Below are positions 21,701-33,442 of a stretch of 45,144 bases of DNA, in pieces; position 1 is the stretch's first letter, and every line of letters begins with the position of its first letter. Position numbers and translations under genes: made by a program. Location: contig NW_014578333.1 in assembly GCF_000485595.1 (NCBI RefSeq), forward strand, positions 25,804 through 70,947, given 5' to 3'. The notes below the pieces were generated by a model, which searched no databases, had not been told where the DNA came from, and was given only the letters and a program-made list of their open reading frames with translations. Source of the stretch: Priapulus caudatus. Taxonomy: Eukaryota; Priapulida; Priapulimorpha; Priapulimorphida; Priapulidae.

Positions 21701-23225
21701 CATTGCTGAAGTATCGTAATACATCAGTGATGAATTTTCCTTTGGCTCAGAGCCTCAGATGACTATCATGAGCAGAGCGTTGCGCTCCAAGCTTCCTACC
21801 ATACCCGAGCTGCTGGAACCAGTGGTGGTGCGACCCAAGAATCAGCTACATAAGCAACAGCAAATGTACAGCGAGGAATACGACATGAAAGTCGAGGAGC
21901 TGCAACAATTGACGTTAGGGTAGTTTGATGGTCTACAGTACCAAGGAACATAGCAGCTTGCCACTGTTATAGCCAAGGATACCAACCCACGATCGTACCT
22001 ATAGCCAGTCACAGCGAGCAAACCTAAAGGAGAAATCACAAACACTCGTGTGAAGGAAATTTTGAGGTTCCTACAGAGTCGCAGGATTCCATATGTTACC
22101 TCGAGCAGAAACGCCAGATGATTACGATAAGAAACGGGAACTACAGCAGGATCTCGAGGGTCCTGTGAAGGCAGCCCCGGGAAATTGTGATAAAGCCTCC
22201 ATGCAGGTATGGTGATTATGCGTGAATTCACTGTAACTGGGCAAGGTCAAAAAGCACTGTTGTTTTGTTACAAAAAAAAGGATAAGGGTGAATAAAAATG
22301 GCATGATACTGATTGAGTCACTTGACTCAGCATTTGTGATTGCATTTCTTCACGAAAATTTGTTCCATTTAACATATATATTAGACAGGTATATTATATT
22401 ATACTGTAGAAAAAGAAGTGTGTCAAAAACATTGTTTAATGTTGAAAACCACTTGAGATGAGAGAACAATTAATTTAAATATATGTGATGCATAATATAA
22501 ACATATGCCATGAAATACATACTAGTTTTGAAGTAGATGAGGGCTGAACAAAACAACAGATAAAACGATGAATAAAATAACACAATACATTAAATGTCAC
22601 CAAGTTGTGATTTGCTTTCAAGCACTTTCACATGCTAAAGGAACACTAGTATAATATAAAAATTAATCTGTTAATCGTTAATTAGTCCCTGCATTTACAG
22701 GGAAACTGATTAGTTCACGCAGCTCATGTTATGACTGACGGAAATCTACAGATCTGAGATCGAAGTCGAGAAAGTCGATAGTGGAAGCTTGATGGGTTTC
22801 TGGGAATAGTAACTAGCTAATCTGGCTTTGCGTTGTTAATTATGAGAAATTACGAATCTGCCAGACAATTCCTCATCGGTATAAACATGTACAGCGTGTT
22901 GGCACAGTTGTATTGTTTATACTCTGGGAAGCACAGCACAGAATGTCTATGACACACAGTATTAGCATTGATCTATAATCGTGTATTGAATATTTACACG
23001 TCTTTTATAAACGTGTAGTGTAAATTGCAAGCATTTCTGTCACGTAAAAATATTGTGTAAAATTTATGAATACACATTGAAACTGTTGTGTATTACATTA
23101 ACATGTCATTTTTTCTCATATCAATATTGTAAAATGTTTTAATTTGTGTCAATGTTACATATATATCTAAAAGGTCATGCCTATGCAGTTGTATTATACG
23201 TGGTGTAAGATGTATACACAATGTA

Positions 23226-23300
<75 letters not shown>

Positions 23301-26300
23301 AATTTATTCTAGGCACACCAAAATTGCAAAAAATATGTCACATATTTTAAGCAAAATCGGCAGTGAATAAAAGATTAAGACCCCAAACTATAAATTAGGC
23401 CAGTGGTGGTCATCACACAGATTTTTCTCACAGAAATCAAACACAAATCTGAGAAATTTTGCAATATCTCTGAAAGTAGAGTATCCGGATACAGCATGAA
23501 AACGTGTAAAATTAAACAAATAAAACGAAAATAAAACGAGTTTTCATGTACATTCTCTCAAGCAATTAGCACAATGCATCCAGTTGTATGGCTACCATTT
23601 ACTAGACTGGGTTAAAACTAAACTTTATATAGAATTCTACAAGCACCTTAGTGTCACACACATTCCAGCTATTATCAGTGGTAAAGTCTAAGGATGACTG
23701 ACATTAGCACAGGGCAAGCAAGCGAATGCAGCCTGATAATCTATACCTTAATTGTGTTGACCGGTTAAGATTAGTTAAAATTAATTAACCTGACTGCTGC
23801 TAAAATACTTGTCTAGGTTTAGCCAATCATCTTGTGAATGGTATGTCCAGACTACCTTACTGCATCATAGTGAAAACAAACCCCCTCACACCTAACAGAC
23901 ATTTGGAGACATTTAGAGGATTAATGTTGGTATGCACTCACCTTCACTTGAGTGTAAGCTGACTCCATCTTCTCCTCAAACGACTTGAATGCTGTTGTAC
24001 TTCTGTAAGTGATAACAAGGATATATATAGCAGGGCCAGCCAACGCTAAAGGGCGATGTAATCGCCGTGAAATCGCCTAGTGTGTCCACTCAATCGCCGC
24101 CGATTTCATCGCCCGATGCCATCGCCCGATGTCATCGCATAGATCAAAACGTTTTGATATTATCGCCCGATTTCATCGCCCGATTTCATCACCCGATTTC
24201 ATTGCCTAGTGTGTCCGCGGCCGGCGATAACATCGCCCGATTGTACAATTCATCAGCCAATCAGAGTTGTTCAATGATACTGTACTTGTTCATACGTAAT
24301 AGCGATGTTTCATGTTTAGTACGTCATGTCATGTAATAGTAGTGTTGTCAATCGGTTGTAATTTCATAATCGATCATCGGTTGGACCCAAGTAACCGATG
24401 ATCGGTTACAATCGGTTACTCGGAGTGTTGAATGCCTGCGTGTGCATGTACGTGTGTGCCTGTATGGGCTTGTTTAGCCCTGTTTACTGTTTGTTTTGCA
24501 CTGTTTACTACTGTGTGTATAATACATGTATGTTAATATTTAATAATAAAGGATAACTTGTTTACTAGCGATGATATCTCTGATTCTCATCACTTTTCCA
24601 AGTTTTCTTGTTCAAGTTTTACATTTATTTCGAATTTATTTATTTTTTTATTTTTCGATACAAAATCGATTATGGATTTTGATAACCAAGCGCTTGGTTC
24701 GAGCCACTGTTCAACCGATGATCGAGTATAATCGATGATCGTGACATCACTAAGCGCTTGGTTCGAGCCACTGTTCAACCGATGATCGAGTATAATCGAT
24801 GATCGTGACATCACTATGTAATAGCGATGCACGCACGCACGTACGCATGTGTACGTGCACACGCACGCACACACTCATGCACGCACGTGTACGTGCACAC
24901 GCACACATGCACGCACGTGCACGCACGCACGCACGCACGTATACGTGCACACGCACACACGCACACACGCACGCACACACGCACGCATGCACGTACGTTT
25001 ACATACACACGCACGCACGCATAAATGCACGCAGGTGTACGTGCACACGCCCGCACGCACGTCTACGTGCACATGCATGCACGACTTATTCACCGGCGAT
25101 TTAATCGCCCGATTTAATCGCCTAGTGTGTCCACTCGACTCGCGCGATAGAATCGGGCGATTTAGTCGCCCTTAACAATGAGCTATCACAACAATTTTAA
25201 GCTAGAATCTCAAAATGAAATCGACACACGCAGATGCTTTGAGAGCTCCCATAGGCTTTTCTTGAAGACGTGGTAGGGTTCGAGTGGCCCAGCAAGGCAA
25301 GTGCAATGCTAGGAAGGGTGTGTGCATGTACTCTCAGTAGTTTATTCTGCATATCTACTATGGTGGTGCATTGCGATGCACTGTGAGTATAAAATTCAAA
25401 TTATGAGGAAACTGTCTTTTGTACAGGAGATGCATCCGACTACCCTGGATGAGCTAATAAAAACAAAGAACTACAACCACAGTACAGCATGAGAATACGC
25501 ATCAAAAGCTTAGTGTTGTTGTTTTTTTACCTATATCTGTGTCTCCTTACAGTTATATAAATACCCTTTTTATACATTATATCTCAGCACCTGTTAGATA
25601 TTAAAGGTAGCTCAAACTAATTTGGAAAATTTCTCTACGTTTGCTGACATGCTGTGTCTTTACTTTACTGTCACCAGCTTACACCTCACCAGTGTGTGTG
25701 TGTATCGAGGTCACAGTTGATGATCAAGGACATCACAAATCCCAGGGTATAGCAATAGTGAATACTGATTCATCGACATCAGCAGTGTTACAGCAGTGAA
25801 ACTGAATCAGGTCATCCCTCACAAATAGTGTCGAGTTGCACGCAGGGGTAGAATAGGCACATGTACGAATATAGTGCCCACGCCATCCAGGGGCACAGTT
25901 TCTCCATAATTACCCGCTAGCATAGTCTAGTTGCCACCCGTGTTCAGGTGAACTGCAATACTCGAGATATTGCAAACGTGTGGCATCACAACCAGCAATC
26001 TAAAAGTGTGAAGACTTATAAAATATAGGTATCGTATAGGGCCTTTGACATTTTTCAAAGCAAGTTTCAAACCGGTACATTATCACGGGTAGTTGGCACG
26101 AGCTGTGCATGCAAGCAGGTCAAGTCAAATGCTACTGATCGTTCTAACTACAGTCAGCATTGAGGATCGGTTTTGCCAGCCTGTCAGTCCACCACAGGAG
26201 AGATGACACATTTGCTGAATAAGGACAGCCTATAATTTGCCATGCTATGTGCCATAGACATGCAGTATCCCGACTACATGTGCTATAGGCTAGTACACGC

Positions 26301-28226
26301 TTGGACACAGTATGCGTATGCAACTTTCTGTCAACTAAAAAAATACAACAATGTTTTTAATAGCTTCTAATCATATTACTGTTGCTTTAAAAAAAAGACA
26401 GCACTATGTCTGGTCTATGCAAAATAAAAAGACTAAAACTAGTGTTAGTGCTATGTATATTTTCCATTTTTTGCAATATTCTATAGCATGAACAATGCGC
26501 ATATTTGTTTTTCTTGCGGACAAGAAGTAAAACTAGGCAGTTTTATATTTTTACCACTGAATATTAATACACAAGTTTAGAAATAGTTCAATTGATGGAT
26601 AGATATTTTGTTATTTTCATTTAATGTAAGAAAGATATACGATTGAATATTTGAAATTGACTGAATACTGAAATATACTGAAATTTGACTTGAATAACAA
26701 GTGCCGCGGAGCGACAGCGCTCATCTAACGTCTACTGCGGTGACTCTGTGGTGGAGTGGTGGGATTCTAGTAAACCCTGTTAGTCCCAAATGTGTTCACA
26801 TACACGCCGAAACAGTGGAAGGCACAGGGATGGTATCAGGAACCTTCTCAAAGGAATGTTCGTTGGGATCGTTATGAAAGTTGCCACGAGATGGCGCGTA
26901 CGTTTAAGTGTCTTCAGATTAAAGATGGAAGCTCCCATCGTACGTAGTAGCAACAACCATTTGCAAAACAGAATAGGTAAGCACTCATCTTGCGTAGGTA
27001 AATGGCCTACAGGCTGAAATAGAGAGAAGAAGGTTATGCTCCTTAAATCGTATAATTTCTATGGCATTCTGTACTGTCAGTGTGTTACATGTAACGTATG
27101 CCACTGCCAGTGGCCACTGCCAGTGCATGTGGTGGTGATATTACTGTGTAGTTTTTGCCTGCGTTAATTAGTTACAGGTGGCAGCAACCAAATTTAGCTT
27201 TTGAAATTTCACTGTGACATTGTAGCCTCATACATCCAGGCATGTATAGATTCTACTAGCAAACCCGGCAGTCAAATTCTTTCTAACGGTAAACAAATCC
27301 ATGTTTAACCCTCCTCTTGAAGGTCAAAAGCTTATCAGACACTTACTCTTCGCAAGTCAGTGGAAAGCACATTTCATGGTCCTTTCAATAAAGCCATAAA
27401 AATGCTAGGTCACCGCTGAAACAAAAAAGTTTTTCAATCGCTCTGTCAGACCATGTCCACAGAAAATGTCTAAAATCTGCCTTGTGCCCCATTGACCTTT
27501 GACCTGTGACCTCTAATTTCGGCACAGTGATGGCTTTTCCTACCATGATGCTATACTATTACGAGCCTAGGTCGAGCCGTTTAGATTTGTGCCGCAATTC
27601 TGCATTTCCTCCCTATACCTAAGTTAAGGAGGGATGTTCCCCCTTCTTTTACACCTCTTGACCTTTGACCTTTGACCCCCAGCTTCGACATCCCAACTCG
27701 TTTTCGGATTCCCCCCCCCCACGTCCCGAATATCATGACCGTACGTCGAGCGGTTAAGATTTGTGCCCAACTGTTGACGCACGGACGGACGGACGGCCGG
27801 ACGGACGATCATGCGATTCTACAAGCTGCATCTGCATGACTACGTCACATGAGCTAATAAAAAGGCATGTTTTATGCATTTACATCAAGAGTAGATAATA
27901 AACATTTATCTACTCTTGATTTACATTAAAAGTCACATGTTAACAGGTAAGAAAACTGATACAAATCACAGATAGTATCAGTACAGTATACATGCACTCT
28001 CATGAATCCAGAGTGCATCACAGATGGTCCTAGCCGAGAACAAATCAATCCCTAGGCACACTGTATAATACATGTTTAGGTGGTATTGGGTTGTTTATGG
28101 ATGTGCATGTGAGTGAACGCACACGCCCGCGGTTTCTTGTCTACAGGGTTGGGTTGGGGTGGGGTGGGGTGTGGTTTGGGATATCTAGAATGGAAATGTC
28201 AATGCATACATGAACACACACACGCA

Positions 28227-28258
<32 letters not shown>

Positions 28259-31200
28259 CGTGCACGCACGCACACATACATGGGTTCATGCTCCACACAC
28301 TCCGACATTCCTGTACTGCTGCTGTAATCATATATGCCACGTATCTGCACACTGCCAACATGGTAGCAAAAACACCTATAACCAATATCTAAGCATTGCG
28401 AACTATGCATAAACGAACCTGAGATCAACCATCTTTTTGCTGACACTTGTACCTATGGAAGACAGTGCCTCTGTGGTTTTTTCACCTGCAACTTTCAGTC
28501 CATGGCTGGTTTTCTGGTATCTGAAAATTTAATAATTAATGCGTTTACTAGAAAAGATATTTAGGATGAAGCCAGGTATAAAGAAACATGAATGATGTTA
28601 GTTATGCACATGTGCTGCTCACATAAATATTCTGTCCTATTCTCTTATAAACATACACGTTTTATCGTGCAATTATATGGATATTATTTCCTTGTCACAC
28701 AAACCCTCGAGAAGAATACCTTACTATCTAGTCAACCAATTACTACAATGTTGCAGAAGTGGACACAATTAAAAAGCAAATACAAGAAGAGCATTAAGTT
28801 ATGTGTTCACTATATTATACAAAGGTATTACAATGGAATAGAGATGAATATCAGATAGCACTCATTTAATTGCCATTTTGCTAGTCAAGTTGATCAGTGA
28901 TGAAAATAAAAATAATGTTGGACCACAGGATTTCATCATAAGGTCACCCAGAATGTGAGGGTTTGTTTGCATAGGAAAAATATCTATAATCAGTGGAATC
29001 ACTACGGTTTGAATGCTACGATTACGCAAATACAATTCGCTTATTGTTTCCTGGAATTCCGGTCCTTTTTTCACCACTATCATGAAACTATTTTAATATA
29101 TACTTAAAACGTCTAGAAACTGTTAGGGAAATACTTCCAGTACTTTCCTAAATATATTTGCTCAAATCATACTTCAACAAATCATCATGCTCATAGAGCG
29201 ATTTTAGTGTCAATTTCCAAGTTCATGTGATAAGCTGGGTTCCTAAAATTTATGCTGAGCCCATATAATTTTTGCTTTAAGAACCCAGATGGCTACTACT
29301 TTTTAAGCACATTTACATCACTGTTGACTGTTGTTATTAATCACATTGACTCTATGAGAGCCTTCATATTTTGTTGAATTCACATTATGGACTATAAGTC
29401 AAATGTTAATAACTTAAAGGAATAATAGGTCCATTGATTATGCAATGTTGACGAATGCTAGAGTAACTGGCACCTTGTGTAGTTAAAGGAATAATATGGC
29501 CATTGATTATGCAATGTTGACGAATGCTAGAGTAACTGGCACCTTGTGTAGTTAATAAGTACATTACCTTATAGCCAAACGCGTATTAGTTTGTACAATT
29601 AATATCACTGCTGTCTAAGAAATATCTAATCTGAAATCAGCAGTGCCAAAAATCAGCTTGTTTTCAGTTTTTCAAACCACTGCCGAGCGGAAGCGGGTGT
29701 GATAGCAGATTAACGTGCACCGGGTGGCGACATTTCCGTCGCGGATAAGCTCGGCCGTACGCCATGCTATCATCAGTGATTTTCATAAAACAATGGACGC
29801 TCGTGATAAGGCCTTTTTTGTCAGGGCTGTTCACGGTGCGTCCGCTGATTAGTTACGTGTGTTTTTTAGCTCTTATTTCCCATGTTTAGTACGCGTGGCC
29901 CGTGGTTAACGACCGTTTGTACCACCTTCGTTCATCTGGCCGTCCAAAACAGTATGGGGCCGCACAAATGTTTACTTTACGTCATCGCTTGACTCCTTGA
30001 TGACATTTACGGCACGTAAATGATACATTGATACATTATCAACACCGATTTCAAGTTATTGTTTCTAATGTACCACAGTGTATTATGGACAAACTAATAC
30101 GCGTTTGGCTATAGGTAATGTACTTATTAACTACACAAGGTGCCAGTTACTCTAGCATTAGTCAACGACTCAACATTGCATAATCAATGGACCTATTATT
30201 CATTTAATACACACATATTATTTCACCCAACTGTTAGCACACCAATGCATGCAATTGCAGCCCTTCATCTAATATATATTGTGGAGTTCGTATGTATGTA
30301 TGTATGTATGTATGTATGTATGTATGTATGTATGTATGTTATGTATGTATGTTGTATCTTCCCTATATAGGCGGCCAAACCGCCCAAGCGATCTGGATTG
30401 CAATTTTCACACGGCCATCTTTATACCCGGGGAGTGTTCCTAGATGGAAAAAATCTGTCAAACGTCAAACCTCGCGCGAAAATCCGTGAAAAAACCCGTC
30501 AATTCGTCAATCTTCACACAATGTTAGCACTCACTGCTACAGTGCTCCACACACAGATTTCTTGCCTCACCTCATGATCTCATCAGCTGCTGGTATTGTG
30601 AAACCGAAACCGAAATCAATACTAAAACAGAGCATAACCAGGACCAGTTCAGAGGTACTACTCACTCTGAGTTCAGAGTCAGCTTCAGATGCTACGATCT
30701 CAGAATGCATTGTCCATTCCAAAGCTATGCTTTTTCTGATTTCAATTTCTTAATTTCAATGTGCATAATTGCGCGCCAAGCATTCACTTAGACAATATCC
30801 AGTGGACACAGACCCCACTCCGCTGGCCTGTCTCTATCTATACTATATATGGAATTTCTTTTATTCGTGGTACGATCTCACAATGGATAGCTGTACGTGG
30901 GAAGCTCAAGAGTTGGATACGCCAGGAATCTCTACATATTTGCACCCAGAGAATAACAACGAAAAACATTGTTTATCAAGAGGCTTTGAAATGAAAAGTC
31001 CAACACATTCGTACATGCTGTTAATATAATAATCACTTTTTGTCATTTACACCATATTACTATTATGTCCCAGGGGTTCTAAGTTGGGTTGTGCTATCAT
31101 GTCATACGTAAGCAGTTTTTTCCCATGCTTATTATCTTATTAGACTGATTTCTAAATATTGATATTGTGTGCAATGTTATTGTCGATTTTTACCCATGTT

Positions 31201-33359
31201 CCTATTGCGTCCCATTATTAGTAGTATGAATTAGTAGCACGATTTTACCCAGCGCAGCGGTAACCGCAGCTAGTCTAATATATATTTGAGTCGTATGTAT
31301 GTATGTATGTATCTTCCCTATAGGCGGCCAAACCGCCCACGATCTGGATGCAATTTTCACAGGGCCATCTCTTATACCCGGGGAGTGTTCCTAGCTGAAA
31401 AAAACCTGCCAAACCGTCAAACTCACCGAAAAATCCGTGAAAAACCCCTCAAAGACAAAAATCGATCACTCATTTCCGTCCAGGCTGCTGGTATTGTGAA
31501 CCGAAACCGATACTAAAACAGAGCACAACAAGAACCTGTTCAGAGGTTACGACTGCATTGTTTATCAAGAGGCTTTGAAATGAGAAGTGCAACCCATTGT
31601 CGCATGCTGTTAGAATAACTTTTTCTTATTTACACCATATTACTATTATGTTCCAGGGGTTCTACGTTTGGGTTGGGCTGTCATATACAATACGTAACCG
31701 CTTTTTTACCATGCTTATTATCTGATTAGACTGATTTCTAAATATTTATAGAGATTCACTATAGTTTGAGTATGAGTATCATATAGTTTGAGAGGTTACG
31801 ATTGCTCAAAACATCAACGCTAAAGACGCGTACAACGTGAGTAAACATTCTTTATAATTACAAATTTCCCCACTCGCTGGCCTGTCTGTATCTATATATC
31901 GACTTTTTTTATTCATGCTACGATTTCAGAATCCATTGTCCATTCGAAAGCTATGCCTTTTCTTGATTCAGATAGAAAAATTCCTTTATTTCAATGTGCA
32001 TGGTTGCGCGCCAAGCATTCACTAGACAATATCCAATGGACACAGACCCCACTCGCTGGCCTGTCTCTATTCTATACTATATACCCAATTTCCTTTATTC
32101 AACCTACGATCTGACAATGGATAGCTGTACGTGGTGAGCTCAACAGTTCGAGACGCCAGCAATCTCTACATATTTCCACCAGACAATAACACGCAAACCA
32201 TTGTTTATATCAAGAGGTTTTTCAAATGAAAACTGCAACCCATTCGTACACTGCTTGTTATAATAACTTTTTCTCATTTCCACCATATTACTATTATGTT
32301 CCAGGGGTTCTAAGTTGGGTATAAGTCTGCTGTCATATAAATGTCATACGTAACAGTTTTTCCCCATGCTTATTATCTTATTAGACTGATTTGTAAATAT
32401 TGATATTGTGTGCAATGTTATATTGTCGATTTTTACCCAATGTTCCTATTGTGTCCAATTATTAGTAGTATGAATTAGTACCACGATTTTACCCAGCGCA
32501 GCGGGTACCCGCAGCTAGTTTATAAATAAACTGCACCAGCATCACATAAATCATTTTGCAATGACTTCTGGCTACTTAAATGTTGGAGAAGAAATCGTGC
32601 AATAATTGTTACAACTGGTACCAATGCAATGGACTGCCACATGCTGACAAAAACATGTACATCCATCATCAGCAGGGTGTTAGCCATGGAAACAAAATCA
32701 GGGAGTCTCACCATCTGAGCGAAGCGATGATGCTGTGGGCGCGAAGCGCCCTCGAGGCTAGGGGGAGGGTGTGGGGAGGGTTTTCCCCCTCTTACGGTGT
32801 TGAATTTTTTTTTAATTGGGCCACCCTCATGCCGTCTCTATCAAATTTCATCCGTCTCATCCAAGGATAGGCCATCCAGAAGATGGGTAGACGGGTCTCG
32901 GGCTAACACACTGATCATCAGCGGACTACACAAACGCATTTACTTACACGTCTGATTCAGTGACGGTCTTTAGGCCACTCTGGATGTCATGTTGCCACTC
33001 CTGGAGTGGTGTTATGCCTAACTTCTGCTTTAGCTCCTGTGAGCGCCGTACCTTGGCTGAGAGGACCTGCCGCAGAGTCTGTATTTCATCATCCACCTGC
33101 GGAAAGACGGAAGAGCAAGCATTTAAGGTGGAATCATCACTGCTTGATACAACGGAGTAGGAAAACAACGAACATCTAACACAGAATGTTGAAGTATTTT
33201 TCCAAGTATTTTCGTGTCTCTTCTATACAACTCTCCTGTTAATTGTCTATAAAATGTCAAAATATCACACATAATAACTTTAGTGACAAGACATTTTTGT
33301 GTTCAAAGTAACATTTCATGTAACCTTTGAGGAAGAGCCGTTCTTCATTTCACCAAGCA

Positions 33360-33397
<38 letters not shown>

Positions 33398-33402
33398 CCC
33401 TT

Positions 33403-33442
<40 letters not shown>

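Larger units (their letters stand above)
18735..23941 (-). other. Large TPD52-like intron with gypsy remnant
   Basis: It holds palindrome B (18929-18973), the Ty3/gypsy remnant (20480-22110) and a (GAT)n array (23226-23299). The rest (about 19000-20300 and 22300-23200) is AT-rich DNA in which no exon or element was recognised. Confidence 0.7.
24049..25173. mobile_element. TIR element rich in ATCGCC motifs, interrupted by other repeats
   Basis: The ends AAGGGCGATGTAATCGCC and GGCGATTTAGTCGCCCTT (approximate) are inverted repeats. The block CGCCTAGTGTGTCCACTC occurs near both ends (24074-24091 and 25118-25134). Many GCCCGATTTCATC repeats fill the left part. The centre is occupied by the hAT MITE (24340-24816) and an ACGC microsatellite. 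No clear target duplication and no coding capacity. Confidence 0.7.
24003..28418 (-). other. Large TPD52-like intron with nested MITEs
   Basis: It contains the element at 24049-25173 with a nested hAT MITE, the repeat at 26702-27853, palindrome C and a (CACG)n tract. In 25174-26701 nothing is recognised; I looked there for an extra D52 exon without success. Confidence 0.7.
28521..32947 (-). other. Large TPD52-like intron with TIR element and Helitrons
   Basis: It contains the TIR element at 29416-30205, tandem Helitrons at 30268-32518, and an uncharacterised repeat-like GC-rich segment at 32700-32890 (GCGAAGCG, GGGCGCGAAGCGCCC). In 28521-29400 nothing is recognised. Confidence 0.7.

Noticed and set aside
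24590-25175. Several overlapping frames of 65-108 residues
   Set aside because: ACGC microsatellite and hAT MITE sequence read in all frames.
28453-28453. Donor ATAG|GTACAA ending the YQKTS exon early
   Set aside because: It breaks phase with the next exon; reading on gives [11 protein letters not shown], which matches the family, to a phase-compatible donor at 28419.
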